DNA of 64,000 nt from Geminicoccaceae bacterium (GCA_028285265.1 JANQPX010000055.1:111100-175099), one strand, 5' to 3'; shown: positions 44,735-54,007, counted from the stretch's first letter. Notes: a model not told the origin generated them from the letters alone. Program-made: numbers and translations.

Positions 44735-46399
44735 CTATTGTGCGGCTCGTCGTAACGTTCTTCTGCCCTCTGGGTTTGGCGCCGGGCTCGCGGCCAGCAG
44801 CGCCTGGGTATAGGGGTGCTTGGGGTGGTCGAAGATCTCCGTCGTGTTTCCCTGTTCGACGACTTTCCCTTGATGCATGACCAAAACGCGATCAGCAAAA
44901 TCGCGGACCACGGGAAGGTCATGAGCAATAAAAATATAGGCCAATCCAAGGGCCTCTTTGAGTTCGGCCAGCAGCTCAATAACTTGTGCTTGAATGGAAA
45001 CGTCGAGGGCGGAGACGGCCTCGTCGCAGATGATGATCTCCGGCTTCAGAGCCAAGGCGCGGGCAATCGCGATGCGTTGGCGTTGACCTCCTGAGAACTG
45101 ATGAGGATAGCGTCGGGCATGTTCCGGCAACATGCCGACTTGGGTCAGCAGTTGGGTGATACGATCGCTCCATTCGCTCTTCGGCAAGACGCCATCATGA
45201 ATAGCCCAGGGCTCCGCAATGATTTGGGCGGCCGTCATGCGCGGGTTCAACGACGCGTAGGGATCCTGGAAGACGACCTGCATCTGGCGACGAAGGTTCA
45301 TTAGATCCTGGTGGGCAAGGCTGAAGATATCCTGACCGCGATACTGTGCTTGGCCAATGGTCGGCTCCTCAAGCCGCAGCAATGTACGTGCGAGTGTCGA
45401 CTTTCCAGACCCGCTCTCGCCGACGATGCCGAGCGTTTCGCCGATCTCTAGATCAAAGCTGACCCCGTCGACCGCACGGATCACCTCGCCGGTCGCGCGC
45501 CGCATAAACCCCCTGGCAACGGCATAGTGCTTGGCCAAGCCCTTCACCGTGAGGAGAGGAACGCATGTGCTGCTGGTCTCTTGCACGCCACCCGTGACGA
45601 CAGCCGTCCTACGGTTCCCAGGGATGGATGACATGAGCCTTTGGGTATAGGCGTGTGCCGGTTGGTGAAAGATCTGCCCAACGGGCCCCGACTCCACGAT
45701 TCTTCCCTGCTGCATGACGGCGACGCGATCGGCGGTTTCGGCGACGACACCCAGATCATGGGTGATCAGGATGAGGCCCATCCCTGTGTCCTGTTGCAAG
45801 TCATGCAGGAGCTCAAGGATCTGGGCCTGCACGGTGACGTCCAAGGCCGTGGTGGGCTCGTCGGCGATCAGGATGTCAGGTCGAAACGCGAGCGCCATGG
45901 CAATCATGACACGTTGGCGCTGACCTCCCGAAAACTGGTGGGGATAATCGTCGACGCGGCGTTCTGGGTCGGGAATGCCGACCCGGTCAAGCAGGGCGAC
46001 GATCTGCTGTCTCACCGTTGACGCCGTTGCGTCATGAGCTGTTAGCGTTTCGCCGATTTGGTAACCGACGGAATAGACCGGGTTGAGGTGCGCAAGTGTG
46101 TCCTGGAAGATCATCGCGATCTTCCTGCCATTGATCTGGCGCCGAGTTTCCGTCGGCATCGTCAAAAGATCGTTGCCCTTATAAAAAATATGACCCGACG
46201 TAATGTAGCCAGGTGGGCTGTCGATCAGGTTCATGATGGCTGATGCGGACACGCTCTTGCCCGATCCGCTCTCGCCTAAGATTGCGAGGGTCTCACCAGA
46301 GTCCAGATGATAGCTGATACCGTTGACCGCTTTGACGGTGCCGGCAGCCGTGTGGAATTCGACGGCGAGATTCTGAATTTCAAGAAGATGCGTGCTCAT
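44735..46399 (-). CDS. Peptide-type ABC transporter, fused double ATPase (DppD-DppF)
   Basis: A 554-residue protein with two complete ATPase halves. First half: Walker A LGESGSGKSVSASA, signature FSGGQRQRVMIAMA, Walker B ILIADEPTTALD. Second half: Walker A VGESGSGKSTLART, signature FSGGQRQRIAIARA, Walker B IIICDEAVSALD. The C-terminal oligopeptide linker (HPKHPYTQALLAASP) is typical of OppF. This is the DppD-DppF fusion form seen in GsiA-like systems. ATG 46399 overlaps the permease stop by four bases; the longer frame upstream is not coding. It powers uptake through the two permeases upstream in the operon. Confidence 0.9.
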   Translation of the reverse strand: MSTHLLEIQNLAVEFHTAAGTVKAVNGISYHLDSGETLAILGESGSGKSVSASAIMNLIDSPPGYITSGHIFYKGNDLLTMPTETRRQINGRKIAMIFQDTLAHLNPVYSVGYQIGETLTAHDATASTVRQQIVALLDRVGIPDPERRVDDYPHQFSGGQRQRVMIAMALAFRPDILIADEPTTALDVTVQAQILELLHDLQQDTGMGLILITHDLGVVAETADRVAVMQQGRIVESGPVGQIFHQPAHAYTQRLMSSIPGNRRTAVVTGGVQETSSTCVPLLTVKGLAKHYAVARGFMRRATGEVIRAVDGVSFDLEIGETLGIVGESGSGKSTLARTLLRLEEPTIGQAQYRGQDIFSLAHQDLMNLRRQMQVVFQDPYASLNPRMTAAQIIAEPWAIHDGVLPKSEWSDRITQLLTQVGMLPEHARRYPHQFSGGQRQRIAIARALALKPEIIICDEAVSALDVSIQAQVIELLAELKEALGLAYIFIAHDLPVVRDFADRVLVMHQGKVVEQGNTTEIFDHPKHPYTQALLAASPAPNPEGRRTLRRAAQ

Positions 46400-47337
46400 T
46401 GCGCCGGTGGCTTCAGCTGTTCGGACGGGGCCTCGAGGCGCCAGCGCTGCTCCGGATCGGTCGCCGTCCTGACCCAGCTCGCCAACAGATTCAACGCCAA
46501 GGTGGTGAGCATAATCGCGAGGCCCGGCCAAAAGGCGAGCCACCAAGCGGAGGCCAGATAGTTTCGCCCCTGTGCCACCATCAAGCCCCAAGTGACTTCT
46601 GGCGGTTGGATGCCGATGCCGAGGAAAGAGAGGGCTGATTCGGCGAGCATGACGACGGCGAAATCGAGGGTGGCGACGGTGATCAACGTCGGAACGACAA
46701 TCGGCGCGATATGGCGAAAGAGAATGCGCCAGCGACTAGCGCCCATCACTCGCGCAGCGCTGACAAACATGCGCTCCCTGACCTCAAGCACCTCGGCGCG
46801 GCAGGTGCGGAGGTAAAGAGGAATGCGCGTTAGAGCCAAGACGAGGACAAGATTGGCGACCCTGGGCTCAAACATATACAGCACGACGACAGCAAGTAGG
46901 AGCGATGGAAAACTCATGATGACGTCGGCGAGCCGCATGATGACATTTCCCAGCCAACCACCGGCATATCCGGCGAAAAGGCCGAGGATACCACCGACGA
47001 TCATAGCGGTAGCGACGGCGGCGCCCGCGATCGCAAGCGTGTTTTGCGAAGCGACGATGATCCGCGCCAGGATACTTCGGCCGAGCGCATCCGCCCCCAA
47101 GAAGAACAACCAGCCGCGCTCCAAGTCGAAAGGTGGCGCGTTTCGCTGTTTTAGGTCCATCTTGGTCGCAATATCGCCGAGGAGAGCAGGGCCGAAGACT
47201 GCGCTGAACAGCATCAAGACGAGGAACAGGGCCGCAACAAACGCAAATTTATCCCGCCAAAGGAGGGACAGCACCTGCCGCCACGGCCGCTCGATCGGCG
47301 GCAGAGTCGGCGTATCAAGGGTGGGATCGCTCGCCAT
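46396..47337 (-). CDS. Peptide-type ABC transporter permease (DppC)
   Basis: A 313-residue permease with an N-terminal OppC_N helix (around 30-50) and a five-helix core. The EAA loop is MFVSAARVMGASRWRILFRH. The segment FLGADALGRSILARIIV is the standard DppC motif. Its ATG overlaps the DppB stop by one base (TGATG), and its own stop overlaps the ATPase start. Together these form a heterodimeric inner-membrane channel for short peptides or similar solutes. Confidence 0.92.
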   Translation of the reverse strand: MASDPTLDTPTLPPIERPWRQVLSLLWRDKFAFVAALFLVLMLFSAVFGPALLGDIATKMDLKQRNAPPFDLERGWLFFLGADALGRSILARIIVASQNTLAIAGAAVATAMIVGGILGLFAGYAGGWLGNVIMRLADVIMSFPSLLLAVVVLYMFEPRVANLVLVLALTRIPLYLRTCRAEVLEVRERMFVSAARVMGASRWRILFRHIAPIVVPTLITVATLDFAVVMLAESALSFLGIGIQPPEVTWGLMVAQGRNYLASAWWLAFWPGLAIMLTTLALNLLASWVRTATDPEQRWRLEAPSEQLKPPAQ

Positions 47338-48254
47338 CAATTGTGTCGAATGCGCGGATCGAGCATGGCATAAGCGATGTCGATCAGGATATTCATGAGG
47401 AAGATCACGATCGCGGTCACAAAGACCGCAGCTTGGACCACGGCAAAGTCCCTTTGTAAGACGGAGTCGATCATCAACTTCCCGATGCCGGGAAAGCCGA
47501 AGATGGTTTCAACAACGACCGCGCCATTCACGATGCTGATGGCTTGATCGCCCGCGACGGTAATGACCGGCAGCATGGCGTTTCGAAGGGCATGCACGAA
47601 AACAACGACGCGCTCTCGCACACCTTTGGCGCGCGCCGTTTTGACGTAAGCGGAAGAAAGTGCCGTGATCATGGCGCCGCGCACTACTTGAACCAAGAGG
47701 CCGAAGGGCCGGATGACCAAAATGGCGACTGGCAACACCCAGTGCCATGGTGTGCCGGTTCCCGACGTCGGTAGCCACCCGAGCGCGACGGAAAATAAGA
47801 GGATCGCCATGATCGCGACCCAGAAATCAGGGGCACTCGCGCCCGAAAGAGACAGCATGCTGGATAGGCGATCAAACCACCCGCCCGGCCGATATGCAGC
47901 AAGGGCACCCACGAAGACAGCCAACGAGATCACAGTGGTCATCGCCAGCAAGGCAAGCTTCAATGTCGTCGGGAAGGCTTCTAGGACGACCTCAAGAGCC
48001 GGTCGCCGCTGTCTGATCGACTCGCCAAAATCACCTTGGACCAGGCCTTCGAGAAAACGGAAGAACTGAACGACGAGCGGATCGTTGAAGCCGTGGCGCT
48101 CGGCAAAATCTTGTCGCGCTTCGACCGATGCATCGATCGGCAGGAACAGATTGGTCGGATCGCCAGTTAGGCGTGCCAAGAAGAAAACCAGGATGATCAG
48201 ACCGATCAGCGAAAACACGCTGTGCAGGCTGCGTCTTCCGATATAGGAGCCCAC
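47337..48254 (-). CDS. Peptide-type ABC transporter permease (DppB)
   Basis: A 305-residue permease with the DppB-type N-terminus (helix 10-30, then periplasmic segment ARQDFAERHGFNDPLVVQFF) and a core with the EAA loop AYVKTARAKGVRERVVVFVH. It begins with a GTG at 48254; a 10-bp palindrome CTTGGCCAAG at 48259-48268 overlaps the place of its ribosome site. It is downstream of the binding-protein gene, from which it is separated by a strong stem-loop. Confidence 0.92.
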   Translation of the reverse strand: MGSYIGRRSLHSVFSLIGLIILVFFLARLTGDPTNLFLPIDASVEARQDFAERHGFNDPLVVQFFRFLEGLVQGDFGESIRQRRPALEVVLEAFPTTLKLALLAMTTVISLAVFVGALAAYRPGGWFDRLSSMLSLSGASAPDFWVAIMAILLFSVALGWLPTSGTGTPWHWVLPVAILVIRPFGLLVQVVRGAMITALSSAYVKTARAKGVRERVVVFVHALRNAMLPVITVAGDQAISIVNGAVVVETIFGFPGIGKLMIDSVLQRDFAVVQAAVFVTAIVIFLMNILIDIAYAMLDPRIRHN

Positions 48255-48278
48255 GTTACTTGGCCAAGAGTTGGGTAG

Positions 48279-48312
48279 GTGGCCTGGTCAGACGGATCAC
48301 TGCCCAGGCCAC
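48279..48312 (-). terminator. Intercistronic stem-loop between binding protein and DppB
   Basis: GTGGCCTGG at 48279-48287 pairs perfectly with CCAGGCCAC at 48304-48312, loop 16 bases, in the 68-base gap between the binding-protein stop and the DppB start. No U-tract follows on the minus strand. It may partly end or protect transcripts so that binding protein is made in excess over the membrane parts, as in many ABC operons. Confidence 0.6.
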
Positions 48313-48322
48313 AAGCCCTTGG

Positions 48323-49849
48323 TTACTTGAAGCTAATCTTGGCGAGATGTAGCTCACTATTGGTGGAGATATCGGGCTGGAAGCTCACGCGCGAGCCGAC
48401 CCGCGTGTAACCAACCATATGAAACATCGGGACATCGGCGATGATCTCGTCATTGATGATTCGAAACGCATCCTGGAAGAGCTTTTGCCGTTCTTCGCCT
48501 GATGCCTCGCCGGCGCGCGTGATAATGTCGTCAAGCGCGGGATCACCAATGGTCGATTGTGCGCCCTCTGAGTGGTATTTATTGTAGACCGTGAAGACTG
48601 CATCGCCGTTATTGTTGTCATGCTGGCTTTGTTGCACGACCGGCCCACGATCCTCGGCGTAGGGCTTGGTCAAGATGTCGACCCATTCCGCGACCTCCAT
48701 CATCTGCAACTTCACGTTCAGTCCAACCTCCTGATACATCGCGAGAAGGACTTCCATGATTTCGGTGGCATTCGGGTAGATGTTGATCCGACCGAGAAGG
48801 GTGATCTCGTTGTCGACCGGCACACCGTCCGCACGAGCTTCGTCGATCAGGCGCTTGGCTTCAGCGGCGTCGTGTGACCAGACCTTCAGATCAGGGTTGT
48901 GACCGTTAATGCTCGGAACGACGAGTTGCGTCGCAGGAATGACATCTGGGCTGAAGATCGTCCCTTGCACGGCAGCACGGTCGAACGCGAGATTGAGCGC
49001 TTTTCTGACACGGACGTCGTCGAGGGGTGCTCGCGTTGTATCGATACGAAGACGCGAGGTTTCGGAATTTGGATAGCTAAAGTCCATCTCAGGATCGGTT
49101 GCGTCCTGCACCGCGATATTCGCGGCGATGTCTGCCTCGCCGGTCTGAACCATCGCGGCACGTACCGCGCTCTCGGATCGCCAGACATAGGTTGCCTTCT
49201 CGACCTCAGGCTGATCGCCCCAATAGTCCGGGTTTCGAACGGTCACGATGTTTTCACCAGGCGACCAGCTCTCGAACATATAGGGACCCGTGCCGATGGG
49301 ATCGCGGGTGTGCTCACCCATGACAGTGTTGGGGGAGACGATTGTGAAAGTACCCATCATGGTCGGCAGGATGGGAACCGGACTGTCGGTTTTGATCTCG
49401 AGCATCAGATCGTCGACCGCCTTGGCATCAAGTGCGATATTGCCGAAGAACTTGGTGCGCACTTCGCAATCCAGCGTCTCGTCCATCGTGCGATTGATCG
49501 CATAAACAGCAGCCTCCGCGTTGAAGGCTGCGCCATCATGGAACGTAACACCCTCTCGAAGGGTGAACCGCCAAGTCAGATCGTCGACCTGTTGCCAATC
49601 CGTCGCGAGACGGGGGGTGATGCTACCATCCTTTGGGTCGATCTCTGTCAGTGTCTCCGAGATATTTTGTTTGACCACCCGGCCGATATTGGAGCGTGAG
49701 GCCTGGCATGGATCCACCAAGTCCAGCTCTTCTGAAAGAACGATCGTCACGGCCGTATGGCCATCGGCCGTCGCCGTCCCGCTCACCGCCCCGCCGAGTA
49801 CGGCAATCATTGAAACGGCGCCCAGAATATCCCAGCGCAACCTATTCAT
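48323..49849 (-). CDS. Peptide-type ABC transporter substrate-binding protein (DppA-like, SBP_bac_5)
   Basis: A 508-residue binding protein of the DppA/OppA class. A signal peptide MNRLRWDILGAVSMIAVLGG ends near GTATADG. Family motifs include LATDWQQVDDLTWRFTLREG and VTFHDGAAFNAEAAVYAINR, and DDVRVRKALNLAFDRAAVQG. GGGAGG lies eight bases before ATG 49849. First gene of a four-gene importer operon. Related proteins bind dipeptides, glutathione, or opines, so the ligand is open; nearby HutH might mean histidine-containing peptides. Confidence 0.9.
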   Translation of the reverse strand: MNRLRWDILGAVSMIAVLGGAVSGTATADGHTAVTIVLSEELDLVDPCQASRSNIGRVVKQNISETLTEIDPKDGSITPRLATDWQQVDDLTWRFTLREGVTFHDGAAFNAEAAVYAINRTMDETLDCEVRTKFFGNIALDAKAVDDLMLEIKTDSPVPILPTMMGTFTIVSPNTVMGEHTRDPIGTGPYMFESWSPGENIVTVRNPDYWGDQPEVEKATYVWRSESAVRAAMVQTGEADIAANIAVQDATDPEMDFSYPNSETSRLRIDTTRAPLDDVRVRKALNLAFDRAAVQGTIFSPDVIPATQLVVPSINGHNPDLKVWSHDAAEAKRLIDEARADGVPVDNEITLLGRINIYPNATEIMEVLLAMYQEVGLNVKLQMMEVAEWVDILTKPYAEDRGPVVQQSQHDNNNGDAVFTVYNKYHSEGAQSTIGDPALDDIITRAGEASGEERQKLFQDAFRIINDEIIADVPMFHMVGYTRVGSRVSFQPDISTNSELHLAKISFK

Positions 49850-49935
49850 TGTAGATGCCTCCCTTTGACTTTTTTTGATGGTTAATCGTAGCCGCAAGTG
49901 CCGCTGATCTCAATCAAATGCCTTGGTCATCCCGC

Positions 49936-50742
49936 TCAAGACCAAAGAATAAGCCGCTCATCGGGCAGGCGTCCGATGAAGGAGCTGGTCTGCGCACGCC
50001 ACTCGTCCGTCCCAGCATTCTCGACGGTGATATCGTGCGGATAGCGCGTGTTGATGATGGCGACATCGCCGCTCTTTGGTTTGAAGGTGAAGCTCTCAGC
50101 TCCATCGACATAAGCCGCCTCAAGGTTCAACGCACGCACGGGGCCGGTTCCGATCTTGCCACCGTCCCGAGGAACCGGTCGCCGATAGGTCGTTGTTTCA
50201 CCGGTGGTTTTTGGCATGTCGAGATAGAGATTCCAGCCGAGCTGATCGGTTATGCCGCCAATCGCAAACCCCTCCGCCGTGTGGGGCGCGAAGTCGTAGT
50301 GAAGATGGCCGCTGGAGGCTCTCGTCTTGATCCCGCCAGCGAAGTAGCGCCCGAATCCGGGTTCGTGCGCGACTTCGACGTTGGCTGGCCAAATCCTGCT
50401 CAACCGCTCGATCATTCGGGCCAAGGGATTAAAGCCAGCATCTGCTAGGATCGGGCGGAGCGCCTCATAGGAGGGATCGACGAGGTCAAAATAACCCGCC
50501 TTGGTCTCGCCGCCATAATTTGAGAAATTCGCACCGATCAGTGTCATGCGTGCTGTCTCAGCGTGCGTTGCTTGGCCCGCATAGCGTCGAATGGCATCGC
50601 AAAACGCTGCGCACTCGTGCGTCGTCGCAAAACGACGAATAATGACGGCTGGAATATCGCCTGCGATGAGCGCTTGAAGGCTCTTTTGGCTGAGGTCATG
50701 AGCCGGTCGCTGCCATTTCGATCCGTTGGTCATCTCGTCCAT
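49936..50742 (-). CDS. Fe(II)/2-oxoglutarate-dependent oxygenase
   Basis: A 268-residue non-heme iron oxygenase. The iron-binding H-x-D is His148/Asp150 in SSGHLHYDFAPHT, the distal His is His236 in NTRYPHDITV, and Arg249 (EWRAQ) would bind the 2-oxoglutarate carboxylate. The jelly-roll strands between (GWNLYLDMP, GETTTYRRPVP) fit. In length and layout it resembles small hydroxylases of free amino acids; the halogenase branch of that group has Gly in place of the Asp, which is kept here. ATG 50742 has GGGAGG five bases upstream. It sits beside a peptide importer, hutH and an isochorismatase-like gene. Substrate unknown. Confidence 0.7.
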   Translation of the reverse strand: MDEMTNGSKWQRPAHDLSQKSLQALIAGDIPAVIIRRFATTHECAAFCDAIRRYAGQATHAETARMTLIGANFSNYGGETKAGYFDLVDPSYEALRPILADAGFNPLARMIERLSRIWPANVEVAHEPGFGRYFAGGIKTRASSGHLHYDFAPHTAEGFAIGGITDQLGWNLYLDMPKTTGETTTYRRPVPRDGGKIGTGPVRALNLEAAYVDGAESFTFKPKSGDVAIINTRYPHDITVENAGTDEWRAQTSSFIGRLPDERLILWS

Positions 50743-50906
50743 GATCACCTCCCAGCTTATCCTTGGTTCCTATGATATGGATCGTGGCGTGCACGAAGTC
50801 CGGTGCTTCAACCAAATGACATGTCGCATCGCACCCGATACACTTCACCAACGTTCATGACGACGATACCCAAAGCGCCCATGCACATTCGTCTTGGATA
50901 CTTGTG

Positions 50907-51560
50907 ATGATTCCACAATTCGACTCCGATACCGCGCTGCTGCTCATCGACGTTCAAAGAGGCGTCCATGCGTTAGATCACTGGGGCGGGGCCACGGGCC
51001 GGATGAACAACCCGGAATGTCAAAGCCGTCTGGTTTTGCTCTTGAACGCCTTTCGGCAGGCTGGAAGGGTCGTCGCCTTTACACGCCACGATAGTGTCGA
51101 GCCGGACAGCCCGCTGAAGCTAAGCCTGGAAACAGGCCAGCAATTGGAAGGGCTCGAGATTCTGCCGGGAGACATTACCGTCACAAAGGATGTCAACGCT
51201 GCATTCATTGGCACGCCGCTCGAAATCAAGCTGCGTCGGGCCGGGGTGCAGCGCCTTGTCGTTGCAGGGTATTTCACGAATTTTTGCGTGGAGACATCGG
51301 TGCGAATGGCCGGCAATTTGGGTTTCGATGTCTATCTTGCGCACGATGCCTGCGCGACATGCAACAGGATCGATCTCAATGGCGTGGACCACGATCCAGA
51401 ACTGGTTCACGACCTTTCGGTTGCAGCGATGCATGGCGAATTTTGTACGGCTCTGACAACGGAGAGCCTGATTGCCTTGCTGTCCAATCCGGCGACAGAT
51501 CTGGCGCGTTCCCAGGGAAACGAACGCGACAGTCTCAAGCCGGAAAAGAGGATAGCTTAG
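50907..51560 (+). CDS. Isochorismatase/cysteine-hydrolase family protein
   Basis: A 217-residue amidase-like hydrolase. The catalytic triad is visible: Asp15 in LLLIDVQRG, Lys94 in VTKDVNAAF and the nucleophile Cys127 in GYFTNFCVETSVRMAGNLGF with the usual cis-peptide before it. Members hydrolyse N-carbamoyl amino acids, nicotinamide, ureido or isochorismate compounds. The gene is divergent from the oxygenase by about 165 bases. Start is uncertain between ATG 50907 and GTG 50904, with a weak ribosome site. A two-cysteine segment (DACATCNRIDLNG) follows the triad. Its substrate is open. Confidence 0.85.
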   Translation: MIPQFDSDTALLLIDVQRGVHALDHWGGATGRMNNPECQSRLVLLLNAFRQAGRVVAFTRHDSVEPDSPLKLSLETGQQLEGLEILPGDITVTKDVNAAFIGTPLEIKLRRAGVQRLVVAGYFTNFCVETSVRMAGNLGFDVYLAHDACATCNRIDLNGVDHDPELVHDLSVAAMHGEFCTALTTESLIALLSNPATDLARSQGNERDSLKPEKRIA

Positions 51561-51574
51561 AAAAGCCGCTTACA

Positions 51575-51790
51575 ATGTCACTAAATCCGACCCGACAGGA
51601 CTGGCCATGTTCTGTTTGGGAATTTGTTGTTGATGGACCAAGAGACGATCGAGACTCGGACAGCCTAAAGGGCGGACTAAGAACAGCATTGAGCTATACG
51701 AATGCTGCACGTTTCATCGACCATTTCATGATCGTGTCATCCTGGTGCGACCATAGTGGATCAGTGAGTAGGGAGGCGAGGCGTCTTTGA
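51575..51790 (+). CDS. Possible small unknown protein
   Basis: An in-frame ATG at 51575 opens a 71-codon frame (MSLNPTRQDWPCSVWEFVVD, then a Ser/Arg-rich part with HFMIVSSWCDHSGS) that ends at 51790. It begins 14 bases after the isochorismatase stop, so it could be co-transcribed. The ribosome site is poor and I know no relatives. It could be a chance frame. Confidence 0.2.
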   Translation: MSLNPTRQDWPCSVWEFVVDGPRDDRDSDSLKGGLRTALSYTNAARFIDHFMIVSSWCDHSGSVSREARRL

Positions 51791-51905
51791 GTGCTTGTCT
51801 TCTATTGGCATTCTGGAAGTTTCTCATCTACCCTGAGAGAGCCAGGCTCAAATTGGCAAGGACGAGGGTCAGAATCAGAAACAACAGTCGGGGAGGACTG
51901 AGCCC

Positions 51906-52034
51906 ATGGATAAGCGTGTCCAGTATGTCGTTGGAGCGGTGATTGTCATATTGCTGGTCGGCTATTTTGCGGGGTGGTTCGGCGGCTCACCTGAGCCTGC
52001 GCCTGAGGCCCAGCAGGAGGAGCAGACGCAGTAG
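51906..52034 (+). CDS. Small single-pass membrane protein (42 aa)
   Basis: ATG 51906 follows GGGGAGG (51891-51896) at nine bases. The 42-residue product has a short basic start (MDKRVQ), one membrane helix (YVVGAVIVILLVGYFAGWFG) and an acidic, proline-rich tail rich in Glu and Gln (PEPAPEAQQEEQTQ). Good ribosome site, clear topology and biased composition support a real gene that length filters would miss. It precedes sugar importer 2 by about 135 bases. No function is known to me. Confidence 0.65.
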   Translation: MDKRVQYVVGAVIVILLVGYFAGWFGGSPEPAPEAQQEEQTQ

Positions 52035-52169
52035 CGCTGACTCTGTGATTTATCAGTAATTGTTGACCGCTCGCGACCGAACGATCAGTGTTAAGAGATA
52101 GTTGCTAAAGTGCTCCAGCACGGGCGTGAAGCAAATGGCCCGTGATCAACAAAAGAGCGAGTGGCAGCA

Positions 52170-52943
52170 ATGGATGAGGGAGGCAGTAGCGTCGTCGCGA
52201 CGACGTTGATGCGCGTCGCCGGGTTGCAGAAGAGTTATGGCGGCCTGTGTGCCGTCGACGATGTGACCTTCGATGTTCTTCGGGGTGAGGTCCTCGCTCT
52301 AGTCGGCGACAACGGCGCCGGCAAATCGACGTTGGTCAAAGCGCTGGCAGGGGCTCAACAGCCAGATTCCGGCAGCATCGAAATCGAAGGTCAGCCGGTC
52401 TCCCTGCGCACACCTCGCGACGCCGAAGCTGCAGGTATAGGCTGTCTGCATCAAGGCCTGGGCCTTGTTGATGCGCTGGACGTTCCTGAGAACGTCTTCC
52501 TTGGTCGTGAACTCCAGACCAAAGTCTTCGGCCTTGTTCCACAGCTAGACCATGGTCGGATGCGGGCGCGCACAATCGAGTTGCTCGATCGATTTGGTAT
52601 CCATCTGCCGAAACTCAACGAGCCAGTCATGCGGCTCTCCGGCGGTCAGCGCCAAACAGTGGCCATCAGCCGGCTGCTTCTTCAGGACGTTCGCCTGGTC
52701 ATTATGGACGAGCCGATGGCGGCGCTCGGCGTCGAGGAGGGAAGGCGGGTACTTGATCTCGTGCGCAGCATGCGTGAAGAGGGCATTAGCGTCATCGTGA
52801 TCAGCCATAATTTAGAGCATGTCTTTCAACTCGCCGATCGCATTGCGGTGATGAAGAACGGCAAGCTGATTGGCGTGGTCGAGACGGCTTCGACGACCCG
52901 AGATGCGGTTGTCAGTATGATCACCTTCGGTCAGATGCGCTGA
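52170..52943 (+). CDS. CUT2 sugar ABC transporter 2, ATP-binding protein
   Basis: A 257-residue single-domain ATPase of the FrcA/RbsA class. Walker A is VGDNGAGKSTLVKALAGAQQ, signature RLSGGQRQTVAISR, Walker B LVIMDEPMAALG, and the switch His is in VISHNLEHV. First gene of an ATPase-permease-binding protein operon with the same order as importer 1. The start is uncertain: GTG 52161 or ATG 52170, both with weak ribosome sites. Confidence 0.9.
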   Translation: MDEGGSSVVATTLMRVAGLQKSYGGLCAVDDVTFDVLRGEVLALVGDNGAGKSTLVKALAGAQQPDSGSIEIEGQPVSLRTPRDAEAAGIGCLHQGLGLVDALDVPENVFLGRELQTKVFGLVPQLDHGRMRARTIELLDRFGIHLPKLNEPVMRLSGGQRQTVAISRLLLQDVRLVIMDEPMAALGVEEGRRVLDLVRSMREEGISVIVISHNLEHVFQLADRIAVMKNGKLIGVVETASTTRDAVVSMITFGQMR

Positions 52944-52962
52944 GCAGAGGAAAGGGAACAGC

Positions 52963-53976
52963 ATGCAAGGCCAACCCGCTGCTCCCCTCCCGAAGACAAT
53001 CGGTCATGCCGATCGGCGCTGGCTCTTCAAAGGGCTTGGGCTAACGATTGTCGTCATTGCGCTCGCTCTGATCTTTTCGATGATCAACCCGCGCTTCGCC
53101 ACCATCACCAATTTCGCCAATGTTCTGACGCAAGCTTCCTACTACATCATCATTGCCGTTGGCATGACCTTCGTCATCACCAGTGCCGGCATCGACCTTT
53201 CTGTCGGCTCGCTCTTGGCGCTGGTCACGGTGATCGGATTCGATCTCATCAAAGATGGGATGCATCCGCTCCTCGGTGTCGTCATCATGTTCGCGCTTGG
53301 CGGTGGTATCGGAGGCCTCACCGGTCTCTTGATCGCGTTTGTCAAAATCCCTCCTTTCATCGCCACCCTCGCCATGATGGTAAGTTTGCGTGGTCTCGCG
53401 TTGTTGCATTCAGCCGGCAATATGCATTATGGCCTGCCGTCATCGTTGACCTGGTTGGGCCAGGGCAGCCTTCTCGGGATACCGGTCCCTGTCATCATCG
53501 CCTTCGTCTTCGCCATCTTTGGTGGGTGGCTGTTCAATCACACGAAATTTGGCCTGCATGTGCGCGCGATCGGCGGCAATCGCGAGGCAGCCAGGCTGGC
53601 CGGCGTGCCCGTCAATGTCATTGAGGTCTTAGTCTACGTTCTGATGGGGTTGGTCACCGCTCTCGGCGGGCTCATCATGATCGCGCGGATCGACTCGACT
53701 CAGGCTACCATCGGCACCGCCATGGAGATCCATGTGATTGCCGCCGTTATCATCGGCGGTACCAGCCTTTTCGGTGGCAGCGGCACAGTCTACGGCACAG
53801 TTCTTGGCGCGCTTCTTCTTTCGATGATGACCAATGCACTTGTCATCGCCGGCGTCGACTATTTTTGGCAATTGGTGGTCATGGGCGTAATCGTCTTGAT
53901 CGCCGTTGCGATTGGCAATTTGCGTGAGCGACGAATCCCATCGCTTTCGCAAGTCCTGCGACGTTCCTCCGAATGA
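52963..53976 (+). CDS. CUT2 sugar ABC transporter 2, permease
   Basis: A 337-residue RbsC-type permease with about ten membrane helices. The family stretch YYIIIAVGMTFVITSAGIDL is near residue 62 and IIGGTSLFGGSGTVYGTVLG near 262. GAGGAAAGGGAA precedes the ATG. One permease gene, so a homodimer is expected. Downstream, the binding protein starts 31 bases after its stop. Confidence 0.93.
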   Translation: MQGQPAAPLPKTIGHADRRWLFKGLGLTIVVIALALIFSMINPRFATITNFANVLTQASYYIIIAVGMTFVITSAGIDLSVGSLLALVTVIGFDLIKDGMHPLLGVVIMFALGGGIGGLTGLLIAFVKIPPFIATLAMMVSLRGLALLHSAGNMHYGLPSSLTWLGQGSLLGIPVPVIIAFVFAIFGGWLFNHTKFGLHVRAIGGNREAARLAGVPVNVIEVLVYVLMGLVTALGGLIMIARIDSTQATIGTAMEIHVIAAVIIGGTSLFGGSGTVYGTVLGALLLSMMTNALVIAGVDYFWQLVVMGVIVLIAVAIGNLRERRIPSLSQVLRRSSE

Positions 53977-54007
53977 AACGTCGCCAACGATCAAGGGAGG
54001 TGATTTC

